A program made the position numbers and the translations under genes. DNA of 64,000 nucleotides, taken from the NCBI RefSeq assembly GCF_013373865.1, contig NC_050468.1:27298774-27362773 (forward strand). The letters are read 5' to 3'. Below the pieces are notes generated by a model. That model saw only the letters and a list, made by a program, of their open reading frames with translations. It had not been told where the DNA came from and did not search any database. Positions within the stretch are counted from its first letter, which is position 1. Every line of letters starts with the position of its first letter. Shown piece after piece: positions 35,590 through 48,890 of the stretch. The DNA is from Monomorium pharaonis (lineage: Eukaryota > Arthropoda > Insecta > Hymenoptera > Formicidae).

Positions 35590-35880
35590 GATTAATATAT
35601 ATTGGCTAAACATTGGTTATATTGGGAATGCATTAGCTAATGTTTTCCCAATTGTAACGCCAATATTGGTCATAAAATATTGGCTCCAAATTAAAATGCA
35701 ATTAATGTCCAATATGAAAAATTGATTGGTTTCAATATTAACCTAATATTTAACCAATATATTAAGCCAATTTTGCTTTTTAGACAATTAGCCTAAATAA
35801 GGTGAAATGTCTACTTTACAATATTGGACCAATATTGGAAATATTCGTCTTTACATTATTGCGCCAATGTTTTGTGCTGG
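35590..35880. repeat. Cluster of ATTGG/CCAAT motifs
   Basis: At least 15 ATTGG or CCAAT pentamers in both orientations within about 290 bp, often as AATATTGG or CCAATATT. Looks like a decayed fold-back or satellite-like element rather than a promoter. Confidence 0.5.
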
Positions 35881-35939
35881 TAGAAGTTTTTAGAGAAAGA
35901 AAATATAAAATTCTACAGGATTTTTATTTTTTCAAAAGT

Positions 35940-36490
35940 ACTCTTTGCGATAATATCAAAACCGGCATTTGAGGAGAAATCTCTCAACTCTGAAAATTCC
36001 GCCCTGGAAAGTCCATTACTCGCCGATAAGATTCGTCGCCGTTACCGCGCGAGAAACTTGGTCGCGCGTTCGAACGGTATATTTTAATAAGTAAAGGGGC
36101 AACAAAATTACCCGCGGCATTCCCACGTGCCGTTGCAGCCTCACAATCTCCGTGCGCAAAGCGCATATCCCCTGATACCGTGCAACTTGTACACGCTTTC
36201 CCACGCTGCAACCAGAGGGTAGTGAATAAACCTTGCCAGGGAAACTATCTCGTTAGCTTCATTAACCGTCGCTCCGTTTCATTAGCGGAGTGGCTGGGCC
36301 AATGTGTTGCCCAAAGAAATTTATGACAGTCGCGTTTTGTCCTAGACGTGTAACTTCTCTCTCTCTCTGTGGCACTTTCTCAATTTACTTTGCACGCCTC
36401 GGTGCCGCAACTCCCCTTTTCAGCGTCTCCGCCGTTCTCCGGCGCCGAGAGTATCGGGCGCGAATTAAGATTGACGGGGAACTAAATTTT
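35940..36490. promoter_or_regulatory. GC-elevated island, presumed regulatory
   Basis: Balanced composition with a CACGTG near 36125 and a short CT tract near 36357. No credible exon. Confidence 0.25.
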
Positions 36491-38480
36491 GATAAGGATA
36501 AAAATATGCTTTTGAGAACTCAGAAAGGCCTTGCTGTGGCTCTTCCGTTTTCTATTCAAACTAAAAGAAATTGTCTTTTCGTCGAAGAAATCTGTAGTAA
36601 AAAAAATTTTTTTGCAAAAGGATCGTTTCTTTTGTGTGTCTATTTTTTTCATTATTTTATTAATATCTTTGTAATATTGAATTATTTTAATAACATAAAC
36701 GGTAATAAATTTAATTTTTGTTATAAATTGTATTATAAACTAGAGATCTTAAAAAATAATTTTTTTAAGAAACAAAATGCTCTTAAATGAAAAAATACAT
36801 CCACGCGTATATATCGGTTACAGTTTAGCTATTATTATTATTAATAAAAATAAGGCATTTAAAATTAATTTGTATATCGAAGCAAGAGTTGTAAAATTAA
36901 AGCTACAGACAATTTTAATATGTACATTTTCAATGAAATTTTATTCAAATTTACGCTAAAAGTTTATTATTCAAACGTCCAAAAGAATACAATTTTGTAG
37001 AATTAAAAAGTTCTCATTAAATACCGTTGAGAATTTAATAAACTGAAACTGATTGTTTTTTTTATTTTCACACTGCACTTTAACACGGTACAAAAGTATT
37101 ACTGATTTACAGTACACTGATTACAGTATACATAATTGCTGCTACTTGAAAAGTTTGATCAGCGTATTTTCTACGTTTAACTTAAACTTCAAAGAATCCT
37201 TAAACTTTTCCCTTATCGCCTGCACTGTTAAAAGCATACAAACTTTCGTTTTATCAATAATATAGAGGAATTTGCTTTGTTTTGTGTACACGCTTGCTGG
37301 TTCAACCAATTATTTCTTGATTTTCTTTTTTTTTTTGGACGCTTGGTTGTTACAAAATTTATATTCACAAGGTAAATGTTTGTCGATTTTAAAGCTTTGA
37401 AAAAAAAAAACCTAGCAACATACTGGTCAAAATTCCACTTTTATTACAAGAGCTATAATAATAGTGTAATTTTTGTCTGCGAAAGCAAAGTTCAGTGCAA
37501 AAACTATCTACACGAGATTATGAGTGTTCTCACTCTCGCACTTAAGTCATTCATTTATTTTATTTTGTCTGGAACGCGTACAATGAGAACAACTGCAAAG
37601 TACAAAAATCTTAACTTTTATTTGTCGCATTATTTTCAGAAACTTTCTATCCACTCACAATTGGAAGTTATCTCTAATATCTTAAATAATTCTCTGTGTT
37701 ATCGATTTAATAAATACTCCAAATAGCCAAATGTCTTGATGTTGCTGTCATGTTGCCAATAATCGTTGCAGCAACTAATTTAGACTAACTCGGAACAAGA
37801 TGAAACAATATTATGTCTGCTAAGTTGAATATAAATTTCATTTTTAACAACGCAAATTGATACAACGTGCATGAATTTATTATCAATTATTCGTTGCTGT
37901 CATGTTATGCTGTTATATTACAAACAATATAATGTACCATTATTGCTAACCATTTCTTTTTTAAAATATCATCAACTAATTGTACGAATAAGGCTGATAT
38001 TTATAGTCGAATCTTATTTGAAAACTGTCTCAAGTAATAGATTACTTAAGATACTAATACGATTTTGTGATTGGTTGATGGCATCTTAAGACTATACTTA
38101 AGATGATCTTGAATATAAGAATCGACTATGAATACTGGCCTATGAGTCACATTGTTAAATTCGCGATGTATTTTATTTCAATGTCAACAAATATAAAATA
38201 TATAACAACACATGTAATGCGTTAGTTTGGTCAAAACGCTACGTCACGTTTGGTAATCCAGTTCATATTGTATTTTGTACTTACTTCATTTAAGAAGTAA
38301 AAATCGATATTTTGTGTAGTCTAACAATTGAGTTTTTCTCACAATTTATATTTGGCACGTTTAACAGGGAATTGATAACAATTGTTATGCACAGATTAGC
38401 TATAGATTTTTAATCTACTTTTGCTGCAAATGATACGATTATTGATGTTTATCATTTATCGCAAAAATAATACCAAAGGT
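36491..38480. other. AT-rich desert
   Basis: No gene seen. One fold-back at 37992-38140. Confidence 0.4.
37992..38140. repeat. Fold-back element with GGC ends
   Basis: Ends GGCTGATATTTATAGTCGAA and TCGACTATGAATACTGGCC are inverted; inner TTACTTAAGAT and ATCTTAAG also pair. TAA precedes it and TAT follows, near a TWA duplication. Confidence 0.65.
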
Positions 38481-39350
38481 CGTATTTCGAAAATCAAGCT
38501 GCTGATCTCGCTTAGTTACATGTCATGGGTCAAGATACGCCTCCACAGTTGCAGATGCGAGTTCTGCGTTTACTGTCGTCACTGTAGCGAAGTCACTACC
38601 ATGAAGCCAGCGCTGTAAGCGAATCCTTTCTACGCTGAACCCGCTTTTAGCCCATGGCACGGCGGAACCTAATTTCACAACGAGGCGTACTACAAGACTC
38701 ATCGTACCGCGAAGCGTTCAGCCCGCATCACAAGCAATCCTATCTATTGCCGCTAACCGAACGATCAATCTCGAGATCAGCGGCGATAGAGAAGATCAAC
38801 ATGCGCGCGAGGGCCCTTCGCGAGCCGTGCGTAAACATCATCCCTCGCGAAGCGAGGTAAATGGGAGAGCGATCCTCGACCCTTGATGTCTTACCCTTAC
38901 GGCACGCACTTATGCCAGGGCGAGCTAATTAATCCACGGACGGCGTGGCGAATGCAAGCAAATCGAATGCGGCCGGCGTGTTAGCGAGTTGGCGGCGGGG
39001 CACGGGTTTCGGGTTTCGGAATTGGCACTTCCGCCCGCCCGTCGAGTTAAATATGCAAATCGAGTTGCGCTTATGTCTTGGCCCGCGGAAGTTCCAGAAG
39101 TTCACCCCGCTCGCATACAGTGGAGGATGCAAACACCTCCCTCCCCTCCCGCCGCTCCTTCGCTTCTGCCCGTCGTCCCGCACTGCAGGCCGGAAGTGTG
39201 CACGGACGCAAGATCCTCACGATGTTTGCGCAATTAAAATCAATTCCTAAAACCGGGTGCGAGAGAGTTCAGGTCGGTTGTTTGGTCGCTAAATCTTCAT
39301 GTTGAAACGCGTTAATATTTCTTCCTCCTCCGGAGGTATTATAGATCGCG
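38481..39350. promoter_or_regulatory. GC-rich island, presumed regulatory
   Basis: About 0.85 kb of CpG-containing DNA, densest at 38940-39240. Overlapping open frames on both strands lack any domain. Confidence 0.3.
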
Positions 39351-39475
39351 GTAATCAAAGTAACCCAATCTCTTCCTCTCTCAATCTTTCTCAATATATT
39401 CAAGCCCTCTTTAGATTAGATCTCTAATTTGTGTCAGAGATTTCAAGATAAAATTCTATTTAGTTAGATAGTTAG

Positions 39476-39522
39476 TTCCAATGTTTTATGTTGCACATAT
39501 CGTGCAATATAAAACATTGGAA
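39476..39522. other. Short perfect-stem hairpin
   Basis: TTCCAATGTTTTATGTTGCA pairs with TGCAATATAAAACATTGGAA, one mismatch, loop about 6 nt. Too short for a typical insect pre-miRNA; could be a transcript hairpin or a MITE remnant. Confidence 0.5.
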
Positions 39523-39698
39523 GCATGAAAAAATACATACACACAGAGTAATCTCTTTCTCTTTCTTTCAGATCAATCTTTTATGACTAAAAATCTTTAG
39601 ATTAATCTTTAGATGCTCCATATTGACTGTCTTGGCAAAGATATTCTTGGTGATTTGCTATTGCCTTCCGAGAGGTAGTGATCAATTAAAAATTTGAT

Positions 39699-39770
39699 GT
39701 TGTGGATAGATTTGAACCTGGATCTTTGGTACAGAGAGCAGACACTCAACTTTTGTGCCATGATCATCAC
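39699..39770 (-). pseudogene. tRNA-like relic (tRNA-derived SINE or pseudogene)
   Basis: Minus strand has a B-box-like GGTTCAAATC (39718-39709) about 30 nt after an A-box-like TGGCACAAAAGTTGAG (39760-39745). Acceptor and T stems do not pair, so it is not a working tRNA gene. Confidence 0.35.
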
Positions 39771-40890
39771 TAGTACGTAACATAAATCAAAAATACATAT
39801 GCGTATGTAAAAATATATGGCAAAATGTTTTATAATTATAATTTATAAGATTTTAAAAATAAATTTTTATATCCTGAAATATAATGCAAATTTTAGACCA
39901 ACTAAAGTTGGTTTTATAGATTTATTACATCAATACTATTTCAATTGCATTTGATCTTTTATCATCGGTTATGTAATTTATTGTGTATGATTTAAATATC
40001 TATATTGCTGTTTACTGCATTTAATGCGATCAGAGTATTTATATTTTCATTAGATCCACGCTGCATGAAATATATATAGCAAATAACTCGTTCACTTTTG
40101 TTACTAACTGCGAGCAAACGAGATTATACATTTATTTGTATAATTGGCACGCACTCGGTAATTGATGGAAAATAAATAGGAGCAATCCCTTGACTTAATT
40201 GGAACGCGGCAAAAATGTTGGCAATGTTTAATTTTATCTGTCTGTAGGATTGCAGTTTTTGCATTTCCCTATTTTTTTGCGCTTGATTTTAATAAAAAGA
40301 ACGGCATTCGTTCATAAATAAAATATTATACGCTTTTCTCATTATATTATGTTGAAATGTGAAATAGCGCAATTTCTTTCCAATAAAAATTTTACTATAA
40401 ATTTTATTCTAAAATCTAAATCTGTTATAAATTTTGTTATAAAATTGTTGTTTATGTATTATTTATTATAAAATATTATTACTTTTTAAGGTACAAATAT
40501 TTATATTTTTCCAATATTCAATAGAAAATGTATTAAAGTTGTGTACCATATTTTACAATTTTAGATTGAAATATAGTAAACTATATTTTGCAACGTTATA
40601 TTTTAAAAAATTTAAAAATTTTATATTTTAAAATATTTTAATTGTGTTTAAAAAAATATATTTTAGTTTTAAAATATTTTATATTTTGTGGCTAATTAGT
40701 TATTCTACTTTTGTTTTAATTATGTAACTAAATCTCTAAGAAAATTAGTAAAACGTATAAATAAACGGACTAACAAAGTGGTTGTGTTGGAACAGACTCA
40801 ACACTAAAATAATACAAGTACTGTTTAAGTTAATTACCGTTTAAGTTAATTAGCGATTTTATCGAGATTACTCTTAATATACATCGACTT
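39771..40890. other. AT-rich desert
   Basis: Simple AT-rich sequence. No feature supported. Confidence 0.4.
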
Positions 40891-41950
40891 ATTCTAGTTT
40901 ACTATAAATAATGTGTGTACTATCGCCGATCTTTCCACTTATCTGCGAAAACGCGGAGGTGTGACAGCGTACAAGTTTTTCAAATTGAGAAACTTCGTTT
41001 TGTTTTCCATTCGAGTCCACGTTACCGTCATCCAATCGTGAATCCCGTGATATAGAAACTTGTCTCGCGACACCTCCGTGACCCGATGGGTGACCCACTC
41101 CTCCTTTCCCTCTTGTCTCTTCCCCTGTCTTTCTCAACTATTCAGTTTTTCCTCTCGTGCGCGCACCCGTTTCCTCTATCTCTTACTCCCTCTCTTGCCA
41201 TCCTTCCGACGGTCCAGAATCTTTACACGTTCTTGGTTCGGCCCGAACGGCCAAGTCCAGCGGGGAGTCCGTCGGGCGGTTTGCTCTCTTTTTGACGAGA
41301 GTCGCCGTTTCTCCGTTTTACAGTCTGTCCCACCAACACACCACCACCCTCGTTCTGCCGCCTTCTCCCTTCCATTTCCTTCGCAGGACCTTCGCCGGCG
41401 TCTTTCTTTTAAGTAGCAGAAAGAAGTTCTTTTATAACTTTCGGATTGTGCTATTCCGTCCATCTCCGTTCTTCCAGCCACGTGCAGGTCGTTCTCCCGG
41501 GTCGGTTTCACCCCTCCATCATCAGCCACTCTCCTTAGCCGGCCTCCCACGTCCGTCTGTGTTTTCTACTTTCTCGTTTTCACCTCGTTCAACCCTTCTT
41601 ACGCTACTTCGCGTTTCCCTCACGGCCTCTCCCTTGTCCCCGCCATTCCGACGGCGTCTGTTTTCTCTTTTGGCAAATTGTATCAAGAGACGAGACGGGC
41701 GCCGTTTTAATTAAATAACGAGTTTGCGCAGCAATGTTGAAATACCGGGGTGATTCGTCTTCCTGTATTTCCTACATGTGCTGATTCCCTCGGTGTTATA
41801 ACAATAACTCGGCATGCCACGTTTCCCATCTTTTTTACTTATCGACGTGTTCTCTTAAGTGAACTACAAGACTGACTGCGTCCGCGATGAGTTATGTATG
41901 CGTCATACCGTGAACAGAATGAATTGAATTGAATCTGTCAGAAGAGTTGA
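40891..41950. promoter_or_regulatory. Pyrimidine-rich GC island, promoter-like
   Basis: 41080-41690 is strongly pyrimidine-rich on the plus strand and CpG-containing, with an initiator-like TCAGT near 41144. It could be the 5' end of a gene whose coding exons are outside the window. Open frames of 118-185 codons overlap in two plus frames and one minus frame; none has a domain. Confidence 0.3.
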
Positions 41951-44000
41951 CACCTTCTTGAGAAGAAATATTTACGTTACATTTTTTTTTTAAATATTCG
42001 ATTCTGTAAGAAATGGGAAACTCAGCACTTTAAAATAACGGTGTGTAGGACGCGCATAAACTCGAGTTTGCGCTAAATTTAATATAAATGCATTGTCTAT
42101 CACATAATATCTTTTACAGAAAAATATTTCTTTTATATAAAAGTTATATAATAAAGCAATTATAATGAATGAACTATTTTACATCAAAGTATATACATAC
42201 AGTTGTGTAAATAATAATTATAAATACTGATAAAGTATCTTATAAATGGCGTATTATAATGTTACAGTATTCGATTGTATAATATATAAAAAATTACCGT
42301 TAATAAAGCAATTTAAAAGCCGCACTTTTTATCTCGCTGAAATCCGAATCGGAAATCGGTTCCGATTCGCACTTTGTCGCGGCTCTTTCGGCAAAATTTT
42401 CTTCTGTTTGCTCGGTCGTCTGATTGGACCCACTGCGCCGTACGTAATTACACTTCATGCCTTCTTCCCTTCTTCCATTTTTATTCTATCCATTTTTCGC
42501 AGAAACACGCATTTACACCTACTCTTATGTAATCCCCGCTCTTACATGGATTATCTTTATTATCGATCTTTTTTCGCCTTTCAGAAACTGGAATGTCATA
42601 ATGCGATTATTCGTGATTCCAAAATGAGTAAAAATATCATCTTCAAATAAACTGTATTTATATTTGCGTGAGATACGTAAAATATTGGATAACACTTTAA
42701 AAATTAATAAACATAACTATAAATTTAGCTACATTGAGAAAATTGGTTGATCAAATTATTCTTTTAAAAAATAAACAGAAATGATCATTTAGATTGAACA
42801 TAAATCTAACAAAAAACAAATTATTTGTTTAAAAAGACGGATATTTATTTTTTGTCATTTTCGAATATTTCAATTTTATTTTCAATAAATTGTAATCGAA
42901 TTTTGTTGGATCTAAATTGTCATTATCCGTTATGTAAATATGCGTTTGTGTTAACTTTTGATAGTATGATTTGATCGTTATTCTTTGGACTTTTTTTCCA
43001 GTGTATGAATGTTTTTATTTAGTTCTATAATTAATAATCTACTTACTTTTATCTAACTGCTGCAGCAATGCTATAAAGAACTAATACATATGAGGTAACT
43101 CTTTAATTATTGTACTTAATATCCGGTATTATCAGAAAATACTTTATTAGTGAAAGCTATGCTATTTTAAAGATAATGAATTGCAAATTTTTTTACGTTT
43201 ATTCCTTTCCGAATCAACGACAAAAAATTTTGCTAGCAAATATCCGAATTTTGGCTTTAAAACAAGCCGCAAAGAAAAAAAAAACGAAAAATTGACTTAT
43301 ATAGCGAAAATAACAATTTTGCTTAGTTTTAAATAATTAAAGCTTTTAAATAATTATTAATATATTACTGTTTATTTATTTATTATTAAAAAAATATTGT
43401 TTTTTATAGCTCTACAATTTTTCAAACATTGTAGAATTTATTTGCATGCTAACACGAAATCAATAGCAGATAATAAATTAAATAGTATCTTTACGCTGTC
43501 AACTTTAATTTTGAAATAATAATAACCTTTATATACAATGTATTTTACAAGATTAAATATTTTACTTATTTTTCTTGTACTTGAGTGTTAATCAATCATA
43601 ATGAAATAAGTTGATGTCTACAGAACTTTTTAAACTTAATAATAGCATATCATTTGGAATTAACTTCAAAATAAATTTTTCTTTTGTTTTTATCATGATC
43701 TATAGGAGAAAACAGCATGATTATTATCCAGATTACGATTATTAATTTAGACTTATTTAATCAAGATTATCACTCTGTAATTAATTATATCTTATTTCTT
43801 TTTGACTAAAAGAAATAATACAAAAAACATTTTTTACACTAATCCGATATAATTCTTTACTTTCTAATAAAATTAACTATTTGCGCCTTCTTTGGCCTTT
43901 ATTCGGTTTCATGGATCCAAGTAAATCACAAAATTTATTTGGTAAAGACAATTTGCACTATCGTCCGTTAAATTCCCACAAAATTATACGTCCGTCGTCA
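41951..44000. other. AT-rich desert with small GC patch
   Basis: 42300-42600 is slightly GC-richer. No exon supported. Confidence 0.4.
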
Positions 44001-44149
44001 CAATCCCAATTCGACTGACCTCTTGAACGTCGATGTCGTGTCACTCAAGATTCAGGGTTTTAACGACAACTCGGGCTGTCCACGTATTCCGGGGGATCAA
44101 GGCGAGTTTATGGCGACCGTAAAGGTGAAATTTACGCAAGCTATAAACG

Positions 44150-44800
44150 CGACCGGGAGCATCTTGAGTCCTGACGTGAGAACCTGCCGGAGATCTTGCC
44201 GCGTGATGGTCTTATACTTTAGGCCCTCGACTCTATACGATGACGCTCTGTCGACAGAAGACGTACTTTCGACGCCCAAGGAGTGCAATAGAATGAGTAC
44301 ATGTACAATTTTCTCGATAGAAAAAGAGTTTCCGAAGTCCTTTATTCCGAAGGTTTCGATTGCCGTGTTAAGTTCACTATGACGATCGTCCAGTGCAACG
44401 TAATTGCACTGGGCAACTGCTGTTTGCAAGATGTTGTTTGAAAGCTTAGCTCTTTGCGATTCTAAAATACAATCAATATCTTAACAATTTTTTCATGTAT
44501 ATGTTTATAAAAAGTATCTTAAAAAGCTCGTCTACTTTGGTCTGCTTCGGTGACGTTTATCATGGTGATAAATGTTGTAATGCTGAATAAGAAAGAAATA
44601 ACCATAATTTTGTAATATCGTTGCGAAGTACGGTTGAAGAATAATTTTTTGAATTTGTAATGTTTTGCGCGAATTCTTCTCTTATACTTTTTGAAATCAT
44701 TCATGATGCCAAAAACGAACGCGACGTGCAAGTTGTAAAAATTATAAAAGGAAAAATAGGTTATTTTTTCTTTTATAATTCTATTACAATCTTTTATTTA
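44150..44800 (-). pseudogene. Unassigned exon-like pair, possible chemoreceptor remnant
   Basis: Minus strand: an open frame at about 44800-44535 with a hydrophobic stretch (IMVISFLFSITTFITMI), then an acceptor-like TTGTATTTTAG ending at 44459, and an open frame to about 44150 containing NYVALDDRHSELNTAIETF and IVHVLILLHSLGVES, with a GTAAAT donor-like site afterwards. The YVAL..R..ELN pattern faintly recalls insect gustatory receptors, but the rest does not align from memory and no start or later exons are found. The second segment is also open on the plus strand (44023-44379). I cannot name it. Confidence 0.2.
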
Positions 44801-45239
44801 TATTTTGTTCGATAACTTTGTTAATAATCAGTATTTTTAATTTAACAATTCGATGTGTTATTATTCGATTGATTCCAGACTCAAAGTTATGAAATATTTA
44901 TTACACAGAGAAAAAAATTGAGTACCTCCAGTCCAGCCAAACAGTTTTAGTTTAGGTTTTTTTATCAACAACCAAATATTGTTTCGTATTATAAAATCTT
45001 TAGTTGTATTTTGTTTTGTTTTTTATTTTTGGATGCTATGTAAAAAAAGTACGTTATAATAATAAAATAATAACAAAGTATAACCAAATAACATTTATTT
45101 ACAGCAATTAAAACAGCTCCTACATATATCTGTGTAGATAGATCTGTATTAATCTTTACTCTAATTGATAATATTTTGCCATTTAATTTCAAGATTTCCT
45201 ACTTTTCCTCGCTAACGAAATAACATATTCTGTCATATA
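44801..45239. other. AT-rich spacer
   Basis: No feature seen. Confidence 0.4.
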
Positions 45240-47120
45240 TTCTCATTATACTGTTTCCATTTGCCTGCGCACGCCAGCACATTTCTTGGGGAGTTATATA
45301 CATGGCACCATTCCTGAGTGATTACGATAATGTTACGAGCGGGCGGGAGGCTTTGTTCTCTCTTGCGAAACAGAACAGGTGCTTTTGGCTTTGGTTCATG
45401 GCAACAAGTAGCGTCAGGTAATTTCATTCTCTTTCATTAACGACTGCGCGTGGATACGTAGATCTCAACCGGAGTTTCGTCTGATGTTCATCTGTGCTTA
45501 GAAAGACGGTAAAAGTCTTGATGCTCTCGACGGCACGGGAAATGTGTTTTTTGACATCTCTTGTAGTATTATTTTTTCTGTTTACGTTGTTTTTATTCTC
45601 GCATTATATAGAAACTTTTAATTATGTAACGTATATAAATTGAGATCGTTATCTTGTCAAGATTTGCCTGTAATAGTTTTACAAGGTACATCAAGAGAAA
45701 TTTGATAAAAATTTGAAAAATTAAAATAATAACAAAATGAATATTCTTCGTTTAGTTTATATTGTTTTCTATGTATTTGTTGTTTTAAGCAAGCGAAATT
45801 AAGCTAACGGATTAGATAATATTTCTAACGAAAATACAAGGTAGCAAACGTTGCAGTAGATTTGCTGAGAGTGTTGCGAGCAAATAATTAGGTACGAGTA
45901 GCTAATTACTAACGAGCGATACGCGCTCGTTACAATTGTATGGCGAGATACAATTTTGTTTGATTAATACGGATCTTGTATAACTGCACGGGCGACGCAA
46001 GATTATATTCGGAGGGCAGCGGAATTGATTGGAGAAACAAAATGATCGCGGTGATGATGTGTAATTCCATACAATTTCGCTGACTACCATTAACGATATT
46101 GCGTATGCGACAGACCGATGCGAACTGATAGAATCTCGTTAAAATTACATTAAATGTGAACGCAGAGCCCGATGGAGTACAAATATGTACGTAATTATTT
46201 CGGTCTATACGAGATAATAATTCACAACGCAATTAGTTTTACGTGTTCATTCCATTATAACGTGTTTTATTATGACAAGAATCTCAAAAAAAACTAAAAT
46301 AATGAAATAATAAATGCAAAGTAATAGTATAAATAACTGTTTTTAGATTTTTAATACATACAAACAATACTTGTTAAGTACGTCAATTTAACAACCATTC
46401 GGTTTTCTTACGTTATTGAACATCTTTATCAAAACATACATTGTCTTTAGATATAGGAATTATTGCTAATCATTTTTAAAAATAGAATGTGTGTTTTACG
46501 TAAAGTCAAATATATACTCCGTAGAATTTCAAAGATCGATATTATTTCTGAAATGACATTGGAATATAATAATAATTTAAAGCAGATAAATAAGAAACAG
46601 TTATATTAGATGAATAACAATGTAAACAAAACGGATTTCAATATCTCAAACATATCCCTTCATATAAGTCGGTGACCGTAAAGAGCGAGGATGGTCAAAG
46701 GATTAATATCGGCCTTAATTTCGGCTTTGCCAACACAGGATATCGAGTTCTGTAAACATAGCTACGTTAAGATCCAACGTACATATAGTCTCTCGATAGC
46801 CTCGCACCGCGTCGCCGCTGAATCGAGAAAGACTGGCGGAAGGGTGTTCGGGGCGATCGGGGGTGGTTCTGCCGCATAAAGGGTCGCACATATTCGACGC
46901 CCCGGCAGTAAGCGCCGCGACGTCCGTCAGAGACGCGACGTACAGCGTTCGCACGTGAAGACTCGTGTCACGTGGCTACGAAACGGCGCGCGTATACTTT
47001 TTGACATTTGTACATAGAAAGATCGGAGGACAATTGAAGATCTTCGTTTTGTATATTTTTCGTACGAAGAATTGAAACGTGGCTGAGGCAAACGCAATTT
47101 TATAGTTGGATTTTATGAAA
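45240..47120. promoter_or_regulatory. Series of GC-elevated islands, presumed regulatory
   Basis: Patches at 45240-45550, 45830-46260 and 46660-47120. The last is CpG-rich, has a TATA-like CATATAAG near 46662 and two ACGTG motifs near 46955-46975, and could be a promoter. No coding exon is supported. Confidence 0.25.
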
Positions 47121-48890
47121 TTAAAGACACTTTTCCATCTTTATTTTTATTTCTAATTTGTTTAATTTATCCACGCTGTGCTGATTAAATATTTATCTAA
47201 AAGTAAATTAATACACGATTTAAATAAATTTAAATAAATTTATGATAACCGCCATTTATGAAAAATTTGTAACTAAATGCGGTGCACACTTGATGATTAT
47301 GTGTTGATTCAGATGGAAGCCTGACTGTATCTATGACATATTCATCAATAATAATTACTGACCATGGATTGCTATAGGAATTAGAGAAAGGTATGGTATT
47401 ATAGTAAATTTATAAATAATTTTTTTTTAATTATTAATAAAGTAAATTATAAAATTGTACGAGACATGTTATTAAAAAATTTCTAGTTTATTATTTATTT
47501 ATTAAAATACTGTTATATTTTTTTATATATTTATTTTGATGTATTTGATTTACATTTATGTAAGATCACAGAATAAGATTTAATCCGAGAAATTTTTTAA
47601 TAAAATTAATTAACTTTTTGTAAAAAAAATGCTTATTTTTATTATCAATAATTTTGAAGTATTTTCTATGCTGATTTTTGTTTGTTGTGATACATAAATT
47701 ATAATAGAATGTAATAAATTTATTTATCTTTTTATATATTTTTACAGAAAATTAAATTATAAAATATATTATTAGAATAATTACAAATATATGCTCATAT
47801 AAATTTTTTTGTAAGCTCTTTATTATTATTTTTGTATACCTTTAATTTAGTTGAGCGAAACAAGCGAGAGAATAATTAATTTGGATCGTTATCGGAAAGG
47901 TTTTCGAAACAATTTTACATTACAACGTTTATTTGTTCTCGAAAGTTTCATTAAACATTCTGCATAATGACATCGCGGCGAGATCTGTTGACATAATAAA
48001 GAATCAGATTGAACAAACATTCAAAATGTTAAATGCATGTTAAAACACACAAAGAGAGTTTTGCACGAGTTCGAATATAAATAATAATAATATTCAAGCA
48101 AAATATTATAGAATAATAACAACTATAAATTAAAAAGTTAGAAAACAAACATATAAAAAGATGACATATGTTTTAAATTAAGTATTTAAAAAATGTTTAA
48201 GGTCTTAATTAATCCGATATAAAGAAATTAAAAATAAAATCTTGAATTTAATACGCAGCTTAAAATATAATTTTATTATACGTTTTATTCTTAGTGCAAA
48301 ATTGTAATATTCAATCAATTTCTATAAGGAATCATTTTAGAACATACATGACAACTTTCTCAAATGTAATTTTCAAATTTAACATGATGGGTATAATCGT
48401 GTTCTACCCTTTCGTAATAAAGAATATCTTTGTTATGTAAAGTGACACTCGAGACTTATGCAATGTATACATAATTTAAAAAAAAAAAAATTTTAATAAA
48501 TACAAGTAAATTTGTTATACAAGCTGAAATTTGCAACCATCAAAATTTGATAATTCTAATTCTGTAACACGTATAATTATATTGAAAACTTAACTTGCGA
48601 TATAAAAAGCTGAACATTCTTAATGATTAGTTTGTTCTATATTTATTAAAAAATATTTTGCAAATTCTATTAGAAAGCTGTGTCTCAAGACCTGCAGTTC
48701 CGAAATACTTTGTGCACTAATGTAAGAAAATTATAAGAAACTGATATAATCGTACTAAACACTTAACTTGCAAAATAAAAAGCTGAACATTCCTGATTAA
48801 TTCGTGAACCTAATTTTTATTAGATTCTTTTGCGAATTTTATTAGAACGCTAATGTAAGAAAATTATAAGAAAATGATATGAACCAATGA
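47121..48890. other. AT-rich desert
   Basis: No gene seen. The phrase AAAAAGCTGAACATTC occurs at about 48605 and 48777 within similar sentences, indicating a weak local duplication. Confidence 0.4.

Noticed and set aside
41060..41714. 118- and 185-codon frames and a 124-codon minus frame
   Set aside because: Overlapping frames in pyrimidine-rich GC DNA with no recognisable domain; more likely promoter or UTR.
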